Positions 1 through 8,927 are shown, counted from the first letter of the stretch. The stretch is DNA of 59,437 bases from Flavobacterium sp. (GCF_024305175.1 NZ_JAMWYY010000015.1:1-59437), one strand, 5' to 3'. Notes: generated by a model from the letters alone, not told the origin. Made by a program: numbers and translations.

Positions 1-416
1 GGATTATATTTATCACTATTTCTGATGCTATTTCCCTCTACAAAATATTTTTCGCATGGATTTGCAATTGTACGCGCCTGCATAGGGCCATATTTTTCAA
101 GAATTTTTACATTCTTTACTTTTACGGTGTATCCATCCGGATTTACAATAATAAGAAAATCAAACTTGCAATTATTTTTCATTAGCCCAGAGCCGCTATC
201 ACAATCACCTTTCCAATCGTTACAGCTTCCCTTATAGACATTATCCATAAAAGATGACACTTTCAAATTAGGTTCTCTTTCTAACACAGCAACAATATCA
301 GGATTAACAGCGGAAAATGTTTTTTCCCAAACTAATTGGCCGTTTTCAACTTTAAAATTACTTTGAGCTGTTCCTGCAAAGCTGGTTAGCAACACGAGTA
401 TAAATATCTTTTTCAT
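1..416 (-). CDS. Secreted hypothetical protein, C-terminus cut by window edge
   Basis: The reading frame is open from an ATG at 416-414 to the window edge, 138 codons with no stop, so only the N-terminal part is visible. It starts MKKIFILVLLTSFAGTAQS, a typical signal peptide with likely cleavage after TAQ, so the product is exported. The mature part has several cysteines (for example SCNDWKGDC) that could form disulphides, and the stretch FKVENGQLVWEKTF resembles the start of small TBP-like or DUF4468-like domains of Bacteroidota; that resemblance is only a hint. I do not recognise the family. The gene is divergent from the SRPBCC gene at 649. Confidence 0.75.
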   Translation of the reverse strand, partial: MKKIFILVLLTSFAGTAQSNFKVENGQLVWEKTFSAVNPDIVAVLEREPNLKVSSFMDNVYKGSCNDWKGDCDSGSGLMKNNCKFDFLIIVNPDGYTVKVKNVKILEKYGPMQARTIANPCEKYFVEGNSIRNSDKYN

Positions 417-648
417 GACTTTTGGTATTAGGGTTAATCATTTACACTATAAAATTACGTATTCATAAAGACAATTGTTTTCTCAAAAATCTACTTTAAA
501 TTATATTTAGCACTCATTCTTAATTGTTAGTTAAAGAGGGTTTCCTGTATTTTATAATCTCATTAAGAATACTTTATAAGATTATTGACGCTACGCAACA
601 ACTATGTTAAGTACTTTTATATCATTCTAACCCATTATAAAATTTAAT

Positions 649-1440
649 ATGGAAGCTAAAGCCACACTAACTGATAAAATGAACTTTTCTAAGTATGACC
701 CATCAGGGACTGATCCTAACAGGTATGCATCTGTATCTAATAAAACAGAGGCTGATAATTATCTTCATAACAATAAAAAAAGCATCATACCGGGTCTCAG
801 GGTAAATGTGAGCACTACCGAGAGAGTACTTATGGTTGCAGCCGGCGCCTACCTGCTTTACCGCGCACTAAAAAAGAACGACAATAAAAAGATGATGGAA
901 GGCATTACAGGCGGTACGATGCTTTTTCGTGGTGTAACAGGATATTGCCCGGCTTACGATGCCATAGAGCGCTCTAAGATGCTTAAAGGCTCTAATGTAG
1001 TTATTACAACCGCTATGACGGTAGATAAACCTGTAAGTGAAGTTTATGATGCATGGAGAAATCTTGAAAACCTGCCGCTTTTTATGGGCCATCTGCACAG
1101 TGTAACCGAAATAGATCAGTATAAATCGCAATGGAAAGCAAAAGTACCGGGCGGACTGGGTACCATAAGCTGGGATGCCGAGATTTTAATGGATGAGCCT
1201 AACAAGTTGTTAAGCTGGCATTCATTACCAAGTGCCACTATACATAATTCAGGAAAAGTGAAATTTGTAGACAGGGGTACTGCTACAGATATTGAAGTGA
1301 CCATTTCATACCATGCCCCGCTTGGTAAAGCAGGAGAGGCGGCAGCCAAATTATTTAATCCGGTTTTTGAAGGATTAGTAACTAAAGATATACAAAGTTT
1401 TAAAGAGTTTATAGAAGCGGGTACTGCGCCCGCACATTAA
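649..1440 (+). CDS. Membrane protein with DUF2892-like segment and SRPBCC domain
   Basis: 263 residues. Residues about 50-105 (TERVLMVAAGAYLLYRAL, then a Gly-rich TGGTMLFRGVTGYCP segment) match the DUF2892/YgaP-like inner-membrane hairpin. Residues about 115-262 form a polyketide cyclase/START-like SRPBCC domain (TAMTVDKPVSEVYDAWRNLENLPLFMGHL). SRPBCC domains bind hydrophobic ligands, so the protein may hold a lipid-like ligand at the membrane. The combination is common as a stress-associated protein, but no substrate can be read from the sequence. It is monocistronic: a 232 bp upstream gap separates it from a divergent gene and a strong hairpin follows the stop codon. Confidence 0.85.
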   Translation: MEAKATLTDKMNFSKYDPSGTDPNRYASVSNKTEADNYLHNNKKSIIPGLRVNVSTTERVLMVAAGAYLLYRALKKNDNKKMMEGITGGTMLFRGVTGYCPAYDAIERSKMLKGSNVVITTAMTVDKPVSEVYDAWRNLENLPLFMGHLHSVTEIDQYKSQWKAKVPGGLGTISWDAEILMDEPNKLLSWHSLPSATIHNSGKVKFVDRGTATDIEVTISYHAPLGKAGEAAAKLFNPVFEGLVTKDIQSFKEFIEAGTAPAH

Positions 1441-1443
1441 TAT

Positions 1444-1471
1444 AAAGGCTGCCGCTCGGGCAGCCTTTTAT
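1444..1471 (+). terminator. Rho-independent terminator after SRPBCC gene
   Basis: A 10 bp perfect stem (1444-1453 with 1459-1468) closes a 5 nt loop and runs into a T-rich tract. It begins four bases after the stop codon. Confidence 0.85.
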
Positions 1472-1541
1472 TTTTGTATTGTAGTTTGAATGGGTGCCAA
1501 TTTATCTTTTGCTGTAACACCCTTACAAATAAAAAATTGCT

Positions 1542-1549
1542 TAATTTTG
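1542..1549 (+). promoter_or_regulatory. -7 promoter box upstream of prfA
   Basis: TAATTTTG followed by C matches the Bacteroidota TAnnTTTG -7 element, 25 nt before the prfA ATG. No good TTG box is seen at the usual distance upstream. Confidence 0.55.
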
Positions 1550-1574
1550 CACCTCTTAAACGGAGATATAAAAT

Positions 1575-2648
1575 ATGTTAGACAGGCTACAGTATATAAA
1601 GCAGCGTTTTGATGAAATTTCAGATTTAATTATCCAGCCGGATATTATATCCGACCAGAAACGCTATGTACAGCTAAACAAAGAATATAAAGATCTTAAG
1701 GCATTGGTAGAGAAGCGTGATGAATATGTAAAGCTTACCAATGACATTAAGGAAGCGAAGGAAATCATTTCGGATGGCAGTGATGCGGAAATGACTGAAA
1801 TGGCCAAGATGCAGCTTGATGAAGCAAACGGCCGCCTTCCGCAGCTTGAAGAAGAGATAAAGTTCATGCTGATACCAAAAGACCCTGAAGACGCTAAAAA
1901 CGTAATGGTGGAGATTCGTGCCGGTACAGGTGGCGACGAAGCCAGTATATTTGCGGGCGACCTTTTCAGGATGTACACCAAATACTGCGAAAGCAAGGGC
2001 TGGAGAACCAGCGTTGTAGATGTTAACGAAGGTACATCAGGCGGGTTTAAAGAAGTTATATTTGAGGTTACAGGTGAAGATGTTTACGGAACCCTGAAGT
2101 TTGAGGCGGGCGTACACCGCGTGCAGCGTGTACCACAAACCGAAACACAGGGGCGTATCCACACCTCGGCGGCTACGGTTATGGTGCTTCCGGAAGCAGA
2201 AGAATTTGATGTACAGATAGACATGAACGATGTGCGTATCGACTTGTTTTGTTCGTCAGGGCCGGGCGGGCAGTCGGTTAATACAACCAAATCAGCCGTT
2301 CGTATGACCCACATCCCAACAGGGCTTGTAGCACAGTGCCAGGACGAAAAGTCGCAGCACAAGAACAAAGACAAAGCACTACAGGTACTGCGTTCCCGTT
2401 TATATGAAATGGAGCTTGCCAAGAAACAGGAAGAAGATGCCGCCAAGCGTAACAGCCAGGTAAGCAGCGGAGACCGTTCGGCGAAGATACGTACCTACAA
2501 CTACCCGCAGGGCCGCGTTACCGACCACCGTATTGGCCTTACCCTGTATGACCTTGACGGTATCATGAACGGCAGCATCCAAAAGATAATAGACGAACTA
2601 CAGTTGGTTAACAATACCGAGAAGCTTAAAGAAAGTGAAGTTTTCTAA
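1575..2648 (+). CDS. prfA: Peptide chain release factor 1
   Basis: 357 residues, the usual RF1 length. The GGQ motif that triggers peptidyl-tRNA hydrolysis is at residues 231-233 in [10 protein letters not shown]. The stop-codon recognition loop is VPQT (P187-x-T189), the P-x-T type of RF1 rather than the SPF of RF2, so it should read UAA and UAG. The N-terminal coiled coil (residues 1-90) is complete. The gene stands alone between two terminators and is preceded by its own -7 box. The GGQ glutamine is normally methylated by PrmC, which is not in this window. Confidence 0.97.
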   Translation: MLDRLQYIKQRFDEISDLIIQPDIISDQKRYVQLNKEYKDLKALVEKRDEYVKLTNDIKEAKEIISDGSDAEMTEMAKMQLDEANGRLPQLEEEIKFMLIPKDPEDAKNVMVEIRAGTGGDEASIFAGDLFRMYTKYCESKGWRTSVVDVNEGTSGGFKEVIFEVTGEDVYGTLKFEAGVHRVQRVPQTETQGRIHTSAATVMVLPEAEEFDVQIDMNDVRIDLFCSSGPGGQSVNTTKSAVRMTHIPTGLVAQCQDEKSQHKNKDKALQVLRSRLYEMELAKKQEEDAAKRNSQVSSGDRSAKIRTYNYPQGRVTDHRIGLTLYDLDGIMNGSIQKIIDELQLVNNTEKLKESEVF

Positions 2649-2660
2649 GAATATAAATTA

Positions 2661-2688
2661 AAAAATCCCGCCGATTGGCGGGATTTTT
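2661..2688. terminator. Bidirectional terminator between prfA and the lipoprotein pair
   Basis: A perfect 12 bp stem (2661-2672 with 2677-2688) with a 4 nt loop, A-rich on one side and T-rich on the other, so it can stop transcription from both sides. Its right arm overlaps the stop codon of the leftward gene ending at 2687. Confidence 0.85.
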
Positions 2689-3310
2689 AATAATTGATAA
2701 ACTCGTCGTTAAGCATTTTATCAACGTATACCCATTTATCGCCTTTTTTCTTCATGATAATGAGCACATCTTTGATACGGCCTGAAAGTATAACGTTACC
2801 ACTTACCACCATTGAAAATATTGCATATCGGTTATTATCATAGTACATCACACCTGAAAAAACAAAAATCTTTTTGGGATTTCTAATGATTTCTTCTACC
2901 TCTTTTATATGTAGTTTTGTATTTTGATAGAATTCTTTTTGATATGCATTCGTAATCATCCTGTGGGGAATTTTAAAATCCGAAGTTACCCATTTACCAT
3001 GTGTACTGTCTTTAGCAAACCTTTTAGTAAGGGCCTCCCAAGCCTCTTTTTTGTAATACTCCGACTCCAAAAAATTTACAGCATATTTCTCAAAGATCGG
3101 ATCAGGCATAGTACCAGTTTCCATAGTACGTATAGCACGGGCATATGATAATCTATTTTCATGGATGTAGATAATAGAGTCTTTAGGAATCAACGTTTCA
3201 ACATAATCTACTATTGGCTGGTTGTTATGTTGTATGTCAGGTTTGATATCAATGCTTTTGCATGATATTGTCGAAGTGAATATAAAGATGTATAAGACAA
3301 AATTTTTCAT
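2687..3310 (-). CDS. Small hypothetical lipoprotein, partner of the zincin-like lipoprotein
   Basis: 207 residues from the ATG at 3310. A longer frame reaches 3355 but would overlap the upstream gene by 41 bases, and the 3310 start gives a clean lipoprotein signal (MKNFVLYIFIFTSTISC, cysteine 17). The mature part is mixed alpha/beta and ends with KKKGDKWVYVDKMLNDEF, reminiscent of a small beta-sheet domain in which a residue like Trp sits near the end. I do not recognise the family. It starts 4 nt after the stop of the 513-residue metallopeptidase-like lipoprotein, so the two are almost certainly co-transcribed and likely work at the same membrane. Confidence 0.75.
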   Translation of the reverse strand: MKNFVLYIFIFTSTISCKSIDIKPDIQHNNQPIVDYVETLIPKDSIIYIHENRLSYARAIRTMETGTMPDPIFEKYAVNFLESEYYKKEAWEALTKRFAKDSTHGKWVTSDFKIPHRMITNAYQKEFYQNTKLHIKEVEEIIRNPKKIFVFSGVMYYDNNRYAIFSMVVSGNVILSGRIKDVLIIMKKKGDKWVYVDKMLNDEFINY

Positions 3311-3314
3311 ACAA

Positions 3315-4856
3315 TTATTCAGTACAAGGTACACCCGCAGGGCTTTCAGTTTCAACAGTGTAATTTAGTATTTCTGCAGCATACCGATTGCTTATTCTTG
3401 TACGATCTTGTTGGGTTAGTTGATTTGTTGTCTGAAATATAGGCGCAGCACTTAAACTTCCCCAAGCTAAATCTTTATATAACTGATCAGGCTCTACATT
3501 TTCGGGCACTGGGATTCCAGTATTAAATTCTTGTAATGCCCGGGATAATATGTCAACATACTTATCAGCCATAATTTGATGATGGATATTTTGAGGTTGA
3601 GGACCGAAATTTTTCGCTACACTTAATTCAAATAATAAAGGAAAATCATTTAATGCATCAGGATTGGAATTGTTTGCATCGTCTAATAAACTAAAAAAGT
3701 ACGCGTGTAGCATCTCGTGTAAAATGAGTGTGGCAAAACCAAGTTTATTTGTAGTAGGTGTGTATTCAGGATGTATCATAATTGTATAATGGTATTGTGA
3801 TGGTGCTCCGGGGGTTCTGATAGTTCTTGCTGGAGATCCATTTTGCGTGTCGTATGCTTCAGTAGTTATATTTGTATGGTAAATCGATAACTCGTCATCA
3901 AGTTTACCAATTATTGAAGCCATAGTTGACTCACTTAATGATTTTAAGTCATTTAATACACTTTTTGGGCAAGGGGCTAATCCATCATCATTTATTAAGT
4001 TTACAATGACATAATTAGTTATGTTTATAGGGGTTAACACTCCAATTTCTTCACTTTCACCGCAAGGATTACTCGTGTCATTACTCGCGGGGACACTAAG
4101 ATGATAGTTAAAATCGCGCGGACTGCGATGTATTATCTGTCCATCATCGTCACCACCGCCGTCACTGCCACCGCCGTTATTATTATTCGTAGGCGCCTTA
4201 TAGGAACTGCTCATGTGTGCAATGGTAAATAATTGCCTTAAGAAAAATTCACTATGCGGATTTCCACCATCTTGATTTTCGCCGCTTCCCCCGCCTGAAC
4301 TTGTACCTACACCACCAGTAAAGGGAATTCCGCCGCCGGGAGAATCATTACACGGAAAATCATCATCAGCATTTAAAACGTTTACATGTAATAAGCCATC
4401 AAAGTTTGAAAAATCAGTTTCACCAAAACTATATTTAGAAGAAAAGTCGTGTGTCATTTCATATTCGAATAGCATCAGTTTTTTAAATCCTCTCCACTCA
4501 GTAATAACAACATTAAAAAAAGTGGTTTCAGAATCGCGTGAATGGTTTACATGATAGGTGTAATTGATTTTTCCGTTTCTTTTATTTTCCACCACCATTA
4601 CTTCAGCTTCGTCAAGTGTAAAGTCATCTCCTGACTTCAACATCATACCTTGATTCTTGAGTTTTGCTTTTCCAATCTGTTCATGGTACATGGCAATAGC
4701 CGCTTCGGCATCTTTACCTCTTAAGATTTTAGATGTTCGTAGTTGACCCTCCTTTTTGTTAGTTGGATTTGATAAGTTGTCATCATTTTGACAGCTTGAC
4801 AACAGAATTAGAAGAGCTGTAATTGTAACAGCAATTTTTGGATGGATTTTATTCAT
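3315..4856 (-). CDS. Putative zinc metallopeptidase lipoprotein (HEMLH)
   Basis: 513 residues. The signal peptide ends in LLSSC (cysteine 22), so the protein is a lipoprotein. Residues about 40-170 form an N-terminal domain. Residues about 170-240 are a low-complexity linker rich in Gly, Asn, Asp and Ser. The C-terminal domain holds HEMLH at 380-384, the zincin HExxH signature, followed by E410 and H425-H426 (NIHHQIMADKY), which could supply a third zinc ligand. Similar C-terminal regions recur in uncharacterised Bacteroidota lipoproteins, from memory and not searched. A surface or periplasmic peptidase is an inference; no substrate is evident. The short lipoprotein at 2687 follows directly. 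Confidence 0.75.
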   Translation of the reverse strand: MNKIHPKIAVTITALLILLSSCQNDDNLSNPTNKKEGQLRTSKILRGKDAEAAIAMYHEQIGKAKLKNQGMMLKSGDDFTLDEAEVMVVENKRNGKINYTYHVNHSRDSETTFFNVVITEWRGFKKLMLFEYEMTHDFSSKYSFGETDFSNFDGLLHVNVLNADDDFPCNDSPGGGIPFTGGVGTSSGGGSGENQDGGNPHSEFFLRQLFTIAHMSSSYKAPTNNNNGGGSDGGGDDDGQIIHRSPRDFNYHLSVPASNDTSNPCGESEEIGVLTPINITNYVIVNLINDDGLAPCPKSVLNDLKSLSESTMASIIGKLDDELSIYHTNITTEAYDTQNGSPARTIRTPGAPSQYHYTIMIHPEYTPTTNKLGFATLILHEMLHAYFFSLLDDANNSNPDALNDFPLLFELSVAKNFGPQPQNIHHQIMADKYVDILSRALQEFNTGIPVPENVEPDQLYKDLAWGSLSAAPIFQTTNQLTQQDRTRISNRYAAEILNYTVETESPAGVPCTE

Positions 4857-4978
4857 ATTGTAATTTTAAGTTGATGCCAGCAATATACGATTATTTCTTT
4901 TAAATTATATTAATAATTAATTATGTGTTTGTTACTGATATTAAAAGAGCATTTAGTTATAAATAGATTACTGTTTTT

Positions 4979-4986
4979 TACCTTTG
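4979..4986 (+). promoter_or_regulatory. -7 promoter box upstream of pyrF
   Basis: TACCTTTG followed by C matches the Bacteroidota -7 consensus and lies 17 nt before the chosen pyrF ATG. It lies inside the longer open frame that begins at 4923, which argues for the later start codon. Confidence 0.6.
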
Positions 4987-5003
4987 CACCAAACAACTAC
5001 TGC

Positions 5004-5822
5004 ATGACAACACAACAACTACATGAACAAATAATACAAAAGCAATCCTTCCTGTGTGTGGGGCTTGATGTTGACCTCGACAAGATTCCGTCACATCTCC
5101 TGCAAACCGAAGACCCAATATTTGAGTTCAACAAAGCAATTATAGATGCCACACATGATTTAGCTGTAGGCTACAAACCCAACACGGCGTTCTATGAGGC
5201 GCACGGGCTTAAGGGCTGGCATTCGCTGGAAAAGACCATTACCTACCTTAACAATATGCACCCGGAGGTGTTTACCATTGCCGATGCCAAGCGTGGCGAT
5301 ATAGGCAATACCTCGGCTATGTATGCCAAGGCATTCCTGCAGGACATGGCGTTTGATTCGGTTACCGTGGCGCCCTATATGGGTAAGGATAGCGTGGAGC
5401 CGTTCCTTGCTGTTAAAGACAAGTTTACTATTTTACTGGCATTAACCTCTAACGAAGGCGCATTCGACTTCCAGACGCAAAAGACAGGCAGCGAAGAGTT
5501 GTATAAAACAGTTATAAAAACCTCGCAGACTTGGGAGGGCAGCGAAAACCTGATGTATGTAGTTGGTGCTACTAAAGCAGAATACTTTAAGGAAATCCGT
5601 AAAATAGCGCCGGACAACTTCCTGCTTGTTCCGGGAGTAGGGGCGCAGGGTGGCAGCCTTGAAGATGTTTGCCAATATGGATTAAACAAAAACGTAGGCC
5701 TCCTGGTAAATTCATCCCGTGGTATTATCTATGCTTCTAAAGGAGAAGATTTTGCCGAAAAAGCAAGAGAAGAAGCCCTGAAAATGCAAGAGCAGATGGC
5801 AGCAATATTGGCTAAAAGTTAG
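5004..5822 (+). CDS. pyrF: Orotidine 5'-phosphate decarboxylase (long type)
   Basis: 272 residues from ATG 5004. The open frame extends upstream to 4923, but a promoter box at 4979-4986 and the homology start [10 protein letters not shown] favour 5004. The enzyme decarboxylates OMP to UMP, the last step of pyrimidine synthesis. The catalytic Asp-Lys-Asp signature is [10 protein letters not shown] with K96. The phosphate-binding end is VPGVGAQGG near 210-220. The length fits the long PyrF subfamily of Bacteroidota and actinobacteria rather than the 230-residue E. coli type. pyrE is also in this window but 26 kb away, so the pathway genes are scattered. Confidence 0.95.
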   Translation: MTTQQLHEQIIQKQSFLCVGLDVDLDKIPSHLLQTEDPIFEFNKAIIDATHDLAVGYKPNTAFYEAHGLKGWHSLEKTITYLNNMHPEVFTIADAKRGDIGNTSAMYAKAFLQDMAFDSVTVAPYMGKDSVEPFLAVKDKFTILLALTSNEGAFDFQTQKTGSEELYKTVIKTSQTWEGSENLMYVVGATKAEYFKEIRKIAPDNFLLVPGVGAQGGSLEDVCQYGLNKNVGLLVNSSRGIIYASKGEDFAEKAREEALKMQEQMAAILAKS

Positions 5823-5881
5823 GGGTAATTAGTTAATAGTCATAAAAATTTTAAACCTTAAACGTTAAACAATTCCCCACT

Positions 5882-6691
5882 TTGAAACCTGAACCGAAAA
5901 CATTCTCCGACCAACTTGGCAATACCATAACACTTGCTACGCCTCCGCAGCGTATTATATCGCTTGTGCCTTCGCAAACAGAGCTGTTATTTGATTTAGG
6001 ACTGGAAGAAAGGATTGTGGGGATAACAAAATTTTGTGTACACCCGTACCATCTTAAGTCTACCAAGAAAATTATCGGCGGTACAAAAAAAGTACACCTC
6101 GAAAAAATAAAGCTGCTGAACCCCGATATCATCATAGCCAATAAAGAAGAAAATACAGAGGAAATTGTAGCTTCTTTACAGGAAATTGCCCCCGTGTGGG
6201 TTAGCGATATTGCCACAATAGAAGACAGCCTGCACATGATTACCGAATTTGGTAAATTGTTTGGCGTGCGCACACAGGCCCAACAATGGACAGATAAGAT
6301 AAACTATGGGCTCGCCGACTTCAACAGGTTCATGGAGGGGAGGGAGCCGCTTAAAGCCGCTTATTTTATCTGGAAAGACCCGTATATGGCAGCAGGGGGC
6401 GGTACATTTATAAATGAAATGCTCAGTCTGAATAAGTTCGTGAATATTTATGAAGGCAGGGGGCGATACCCCGAAATCATAATCCAGAAAATGCGCATAC
6501 AGGGCGACCCTGATGTAGTTTTCCTGTCTTCAGAACCCTATCCGTTTAAAGAGGAAGATGCTTTTGAGGTGGGGCGTTTTACACACCACGCCAAAACCGT
6601 TTTTGTTGATGGCGAAATGTTTTCCTGGTATGGCAGCAGGCTTGTAAAAGCTTTCGATTACTTTAAGCAACTGCACACTAGGCTAAGTTAA
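5882..6691 (+). CDS. Helical-backbone metal/cobalamin receptor (BtuF-like), no signal peptide
   Basis: 269 residues starting at TTG 5882; no in-frame ATG precedes it and the homology begins right after (TFSDQLGNTITLATPPQRIISLVPSQTELL). The fold is that of periplasmic binding proteins for cobalamin and siderophores (Peripla_BP_2), with the N-terminal lobe RIISLVPSQTE and the C-terminal lobe around MAAGGGTFINEMLSL. It lacks an export signal, unlike true BtuF, so it may act in the cytosol or the start may be misjudged. No ABC permease or ATPase of the BtuCD type is adjacent. The cobalamin-dependent mutase icmF lies 3.4 kb downstream. Its stop codon overlaps that of the convergent thioredoxin gene. 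Confidence 0.8.
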   Translation: MKPEPKTFSDQLGNTITLATPPQRIISLVPSQTELLFDLGLEERIVGITKFCVHPYHLKSTKKIIGGTKKVHLEKIKLLNPDIIIANKEENTEEIVASLQEIAPVWVSDIATIEDSLHMITEFGKLFGVRTQAQQWTDKINYGLADFNRFMEGREPLKAAYFIWKDPYMAAGGGTFINEMLSLNKFVNIYEGRGRYPEIIIQKMRIQGDPDVVFLSSEPYPFKEEDAFEVGRFTHHAKTVFVDGEMFSWYGSRLVKAFDYFKQLHTRLS

Positions 6692-7125
6692 GGTTTCATA
6701 TTCCGTAACAGGAAAAGGTACTCTTTAGCCGTGTCAAATTCTTCATAACCGGTGCGGCCTAAAACCCTTCCGTATTTATCCAGCAAAACAATATAAGGGA
6801 AAAAGCCGTTACGGTTATAGCGTTCGGTAAGCACTATGTTCATGGCGTTAACATCAACCGGTTCCGGCATACCGCCCTTCTGCGGGAAGTCAGCTTTCAG
6901 CAATACCCATTTTTCTTTAGCCTCAGCTTTAAACTCGGCTGTCTGCCATAATTTCTCTTCCAGTTCCTGGCAGCGCGGGCACCAGTCAGAGCCTGTAAAT
7001 ACCAATAGTATCTGTTTTTTTTCTGCCGTTGCCCGTCGCTTGGCGGCATCAAAATCAGTAAGCCATTCCTGAGAATGGCAGGCTGCGCCCAGCATTATGC
7101 ATAATAAAAATATGCTCTTTTTCAC
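6688..7125 (-). CDS. Exported thioredoxin-fold protein (CPRC)
   Basis: 145 residues. An N-terminal hydrophobic segment ends in LGAACHSQ, either a poor lipobox or a type I signal site. The active-site motif is GSDWCPRCQ, with C49-x-x-C52, as in the thioredoxin_7/DsbD-gamma group. The cis-proline region is FPYIVLLDKYGRVLG. A periplasmic reductase or thiol chaperone role is likely; the partner is unknown. It is convergent with the BtuF-like gene and carries its own well-formed promoter at 7143-7172. Confidence 0.85.
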   Translation of the reverse strand: MKKSIFLLCIMLGAACHSQEWLTDFDAAKRRATAEKKQILLVFTGSDWCPRCQELEEKLWQTAEFKAEAKEKWVLLKADFPQKGGMPEPVDVNAMNIVLTERYNRNGFFPYIVLLDKYGRVLGRTGYEEFDTAKEYLFLLRNMKP

Positions 7126-7142
7126 GCCTGTTGTATTTTTCG

Positions 7143-7172
7143 CAAAATTAGGAAAGTAACCTGTGCCGGCAA
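7143..7172 (-). promoter_or_regulatory. Promoter of the thioredoxin gene
   Basis: On the minus strand, TTG (7172-7170), a 19 nt spacer and TAATTTTG (7150-7143, then C). Both boxes and the spacing fit the Bacteroidota primary sigma consensus, 17 nt before the ATG. Confidence 0.7.
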
Positions 7173-7208
7173 TTAATTTGGGAGTAATTTAATAGAGTTT
7201 AGGCAAAC

Positions 7209-7242
7209 AAAAATGCCGATATTGTACAATACCGGCATTTTT
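7209..7242 (-). terminator. Terminator after the DUF4197 pair
   Basis: A 34 nt near-perfect palindrome, one mismatch (7219 against 7232), A-rich left and T-rich right. It ends leftward transcription of the DUF4197 genes before the thioredoxin promoter. Confidence 0.75.
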
Positions 7243-7363
7243 CTAACTAACCCTAACCAAATGTGAGAAAACCATTTATTTTGAAATGCAAATTACTTAA
7301 TAAATAAACTTTCTATTGTTAAGGCTATGTTATTTATATGTTATTGATAATTAAAGCGATATG

Positions 7364-8074
7364 CTATTTGTCCTGTAATGCAAAAACCCTTTTAAGCAGT
7401 ACAGAGGTGCGTTCGTTTATATTATTGCGTATCTCTTTTTCCTCTACCGCTATCATGGTAAACACCCCATCAAGGGCTTTATTGGTTACATAGTCGGTAA
7501 GGTCGGGGTTTACTTTATCTACCAATGGCACCGAATTATATTTGGTAATAATGGTGTTCCATATTTTGTTGGCGCCCACTTTATCAAAAGAAGATTTAAT
7601 AACCGGGTTAAACTTTGCATACAACTGCGTATTTGTGGTGCGCTCCAGATAACTGGTTGCTGCGGTATTGTTGCCCATTAATATATTTTTGGCATCGTTA
7701 AAGGTCATCTGCTTAACTGCCGAAACAAATATAGGTGTTGCTTCTTTTACGGCATCTTCGGCTGCACGGTTCATCAGTTTTACGCCTTCATCTGCAAGGC
7801 TTCCAAGGCCTATTTTACGAAGTGTAGCATCTACTTTTTGCAGTTCCTGCGGAATCAGTATCTTTACAAGCTGGTTTTTATAAAAGCCATCTGTTTGCGT
7901 AAGCTTGGTAACCTGCTGGTCTATACCTTTATCCAGTGCTTCTTTAAGTCCGGCGGCAATATCTGCATTACTAAGTACGCCTGCGTTGGGCAGTTGTGAT
8001 GCTACCTGTTGCAGCTCGGCACAACCTGACAATAAAAAGGAAACAGCAAGTAAGAGTGCAAAAACCTTCTTCAT
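7364..8074 (-). CDS. DUF4197 lipoprotein
   Basis: 236 residues with lipoprotein signal MKKVFALLLAVSFLLSGC (cysteine 18). The rest is the DUF4197 domain, mostly helical, with conserved blocks RAAEDAVKEATPIF and ALDGVFTMIAVEEKEIR. The function of the family is not known. It lies 17 nt downstream of a second DUF4197 gene whose product is very similar over the whole length, so the two arose by tandem duplication and are probably co-transcribed. The main difference is anchoring: this copy is a lipoprotein, its partner has an ordinary signal peptide. Confidence 0.88.
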   Translation of the reverse strand: MKKVFALLLAVSFLLSGCAELQQVASQLPNAGVLSNADIAAGLKEALDKGIDQQVTKLTQTDGFYKNQLVKILIPQELQKVDATLRKIGLGSLADEGVKLMNRAAEDAVKEATPIFVSAVKQMTFNDAKNILMGNNTAATSYLERTTNTQLYAKFNPVIKSSFDKVGANKIWNTIITKYNSVPLVDKVNPDLTDYVTNKALDGVFTMIAVEEKEIRNNINERTSVLLKRVFALQDK

Positions 8075-8091
8075 AAATTAAAACGTTACAA

Positions 8092-8820
8092 TTAATCCTG
8101 TAAAGCAAATACTTTTTTCAGTAAATCGGAAGAGCGCGACGATAAATTTGTCCTAATATTTTTCTCCTCTACCGCTATCATGGTAAACACCCCGTCAAGT
8201 GCTTTGTTTGTAACATAATCGGTAAGGTTAGGGTTTACTTTGCTAACCAGTGGCAGGCTGTTGTATTTATCAATGATTTTTGCCCACACCGCATTTGCAC
8301 CTACTTTGTCGAGCGACTGGCTCACAACCGGGCTGAATTTAGAATACAAAGGGCTTGTGGTAGTACGTTGCAGGTATTGCGTAGCCGAATTATCAGTGCC
8401 CATCAATATATTTTTGGCATCAGTAAAGCTCATGTTCATAATGGCATTTGTAAATATGGGGGTAGCTTCTTTAACCGCATCTTCGGCTGCACGGTTAAGT
8501 ACCTTAATACCTTCATCCGCAAGGTTAGCCATTCCCATTTTGCGGAGGGTTTTATCTACCTTTTGCAGTTCTTCAGGCAATAGTATTTTCACCGCCTCAT
8601 TTTTATAAAACCCGTCAACTGCGGTTAATTTTTGTACTTGGTCATCAACGCCTTTTTTAAGCGCTTCCTTAAGTCCTGAGCCTATTTCTGCATTGCTTAG
8701 TGCAGAAGTTCCGGTTGTGGTATTCAGTTTTTCTTTTGCCTTGTTCAATACATTCTTAAACTGGGCATTTGCAGTTGCAGCAAACAATATTGTCAGGGCT
8801 AATACTAATGATCTTCTCAT
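8092..8820 (-). CDS. DUF4197 exported protein, paralogue of the next gene
   Basis: 242 residues with a cleavable signal peptide (MRRSLVLALTILFAATANAQ, cut after NAQ) and no lipobox cysteine. The DUF4197 domain covers residues about 40-242 and shares the RAAEDAVKEATPIF block and a nearly identical ALDGVFTMIAVEEK region with the downstream copy. It is first in the two-gene unit. Function unknown. No consensus -7 box is obvious in the 100 bases upstream. Confidence 0.88.
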   Translation of the reverse strand: MRRSLVLALTILFAATANAQFKNVLNKAKEKLNTTTGTSALSNAEIGSGLKEALKKGVDDQVQKLTAVDGFYKNEAVKILLPEELQKVDKTLRKMGMANLADEGIKVLNRAAEDAVKEATPIFTNAIMNMSFTDAKNILMGTDNSATQYLQRTTTSPLYSKFSPVVSQSLDKVGANAVWAKIIDKYNSLPLVSKVNPNLTDYVTNKALDGVFTMIAVEEKNIRTNLSSRSSDLLKKVFALQD

Positions 8821-8927
8821 AAATTTTTATTTTTCTTAACAGAAACAAAAACTGTTCCAATAAGATTTATCAATGTATGTATAAGTACAAGTGATTAATA
8901 AGTTAATTATAGCATTGATGGGTACAT

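Noticed and set aside
1..237. A plus-strand coding frame at 25-237
   Set aside because: It is antisense to the truncated secreted protein at 1-416, whose signal peptide and amino acid pattern are convincing; the plus-strand translation has no recognisable features.
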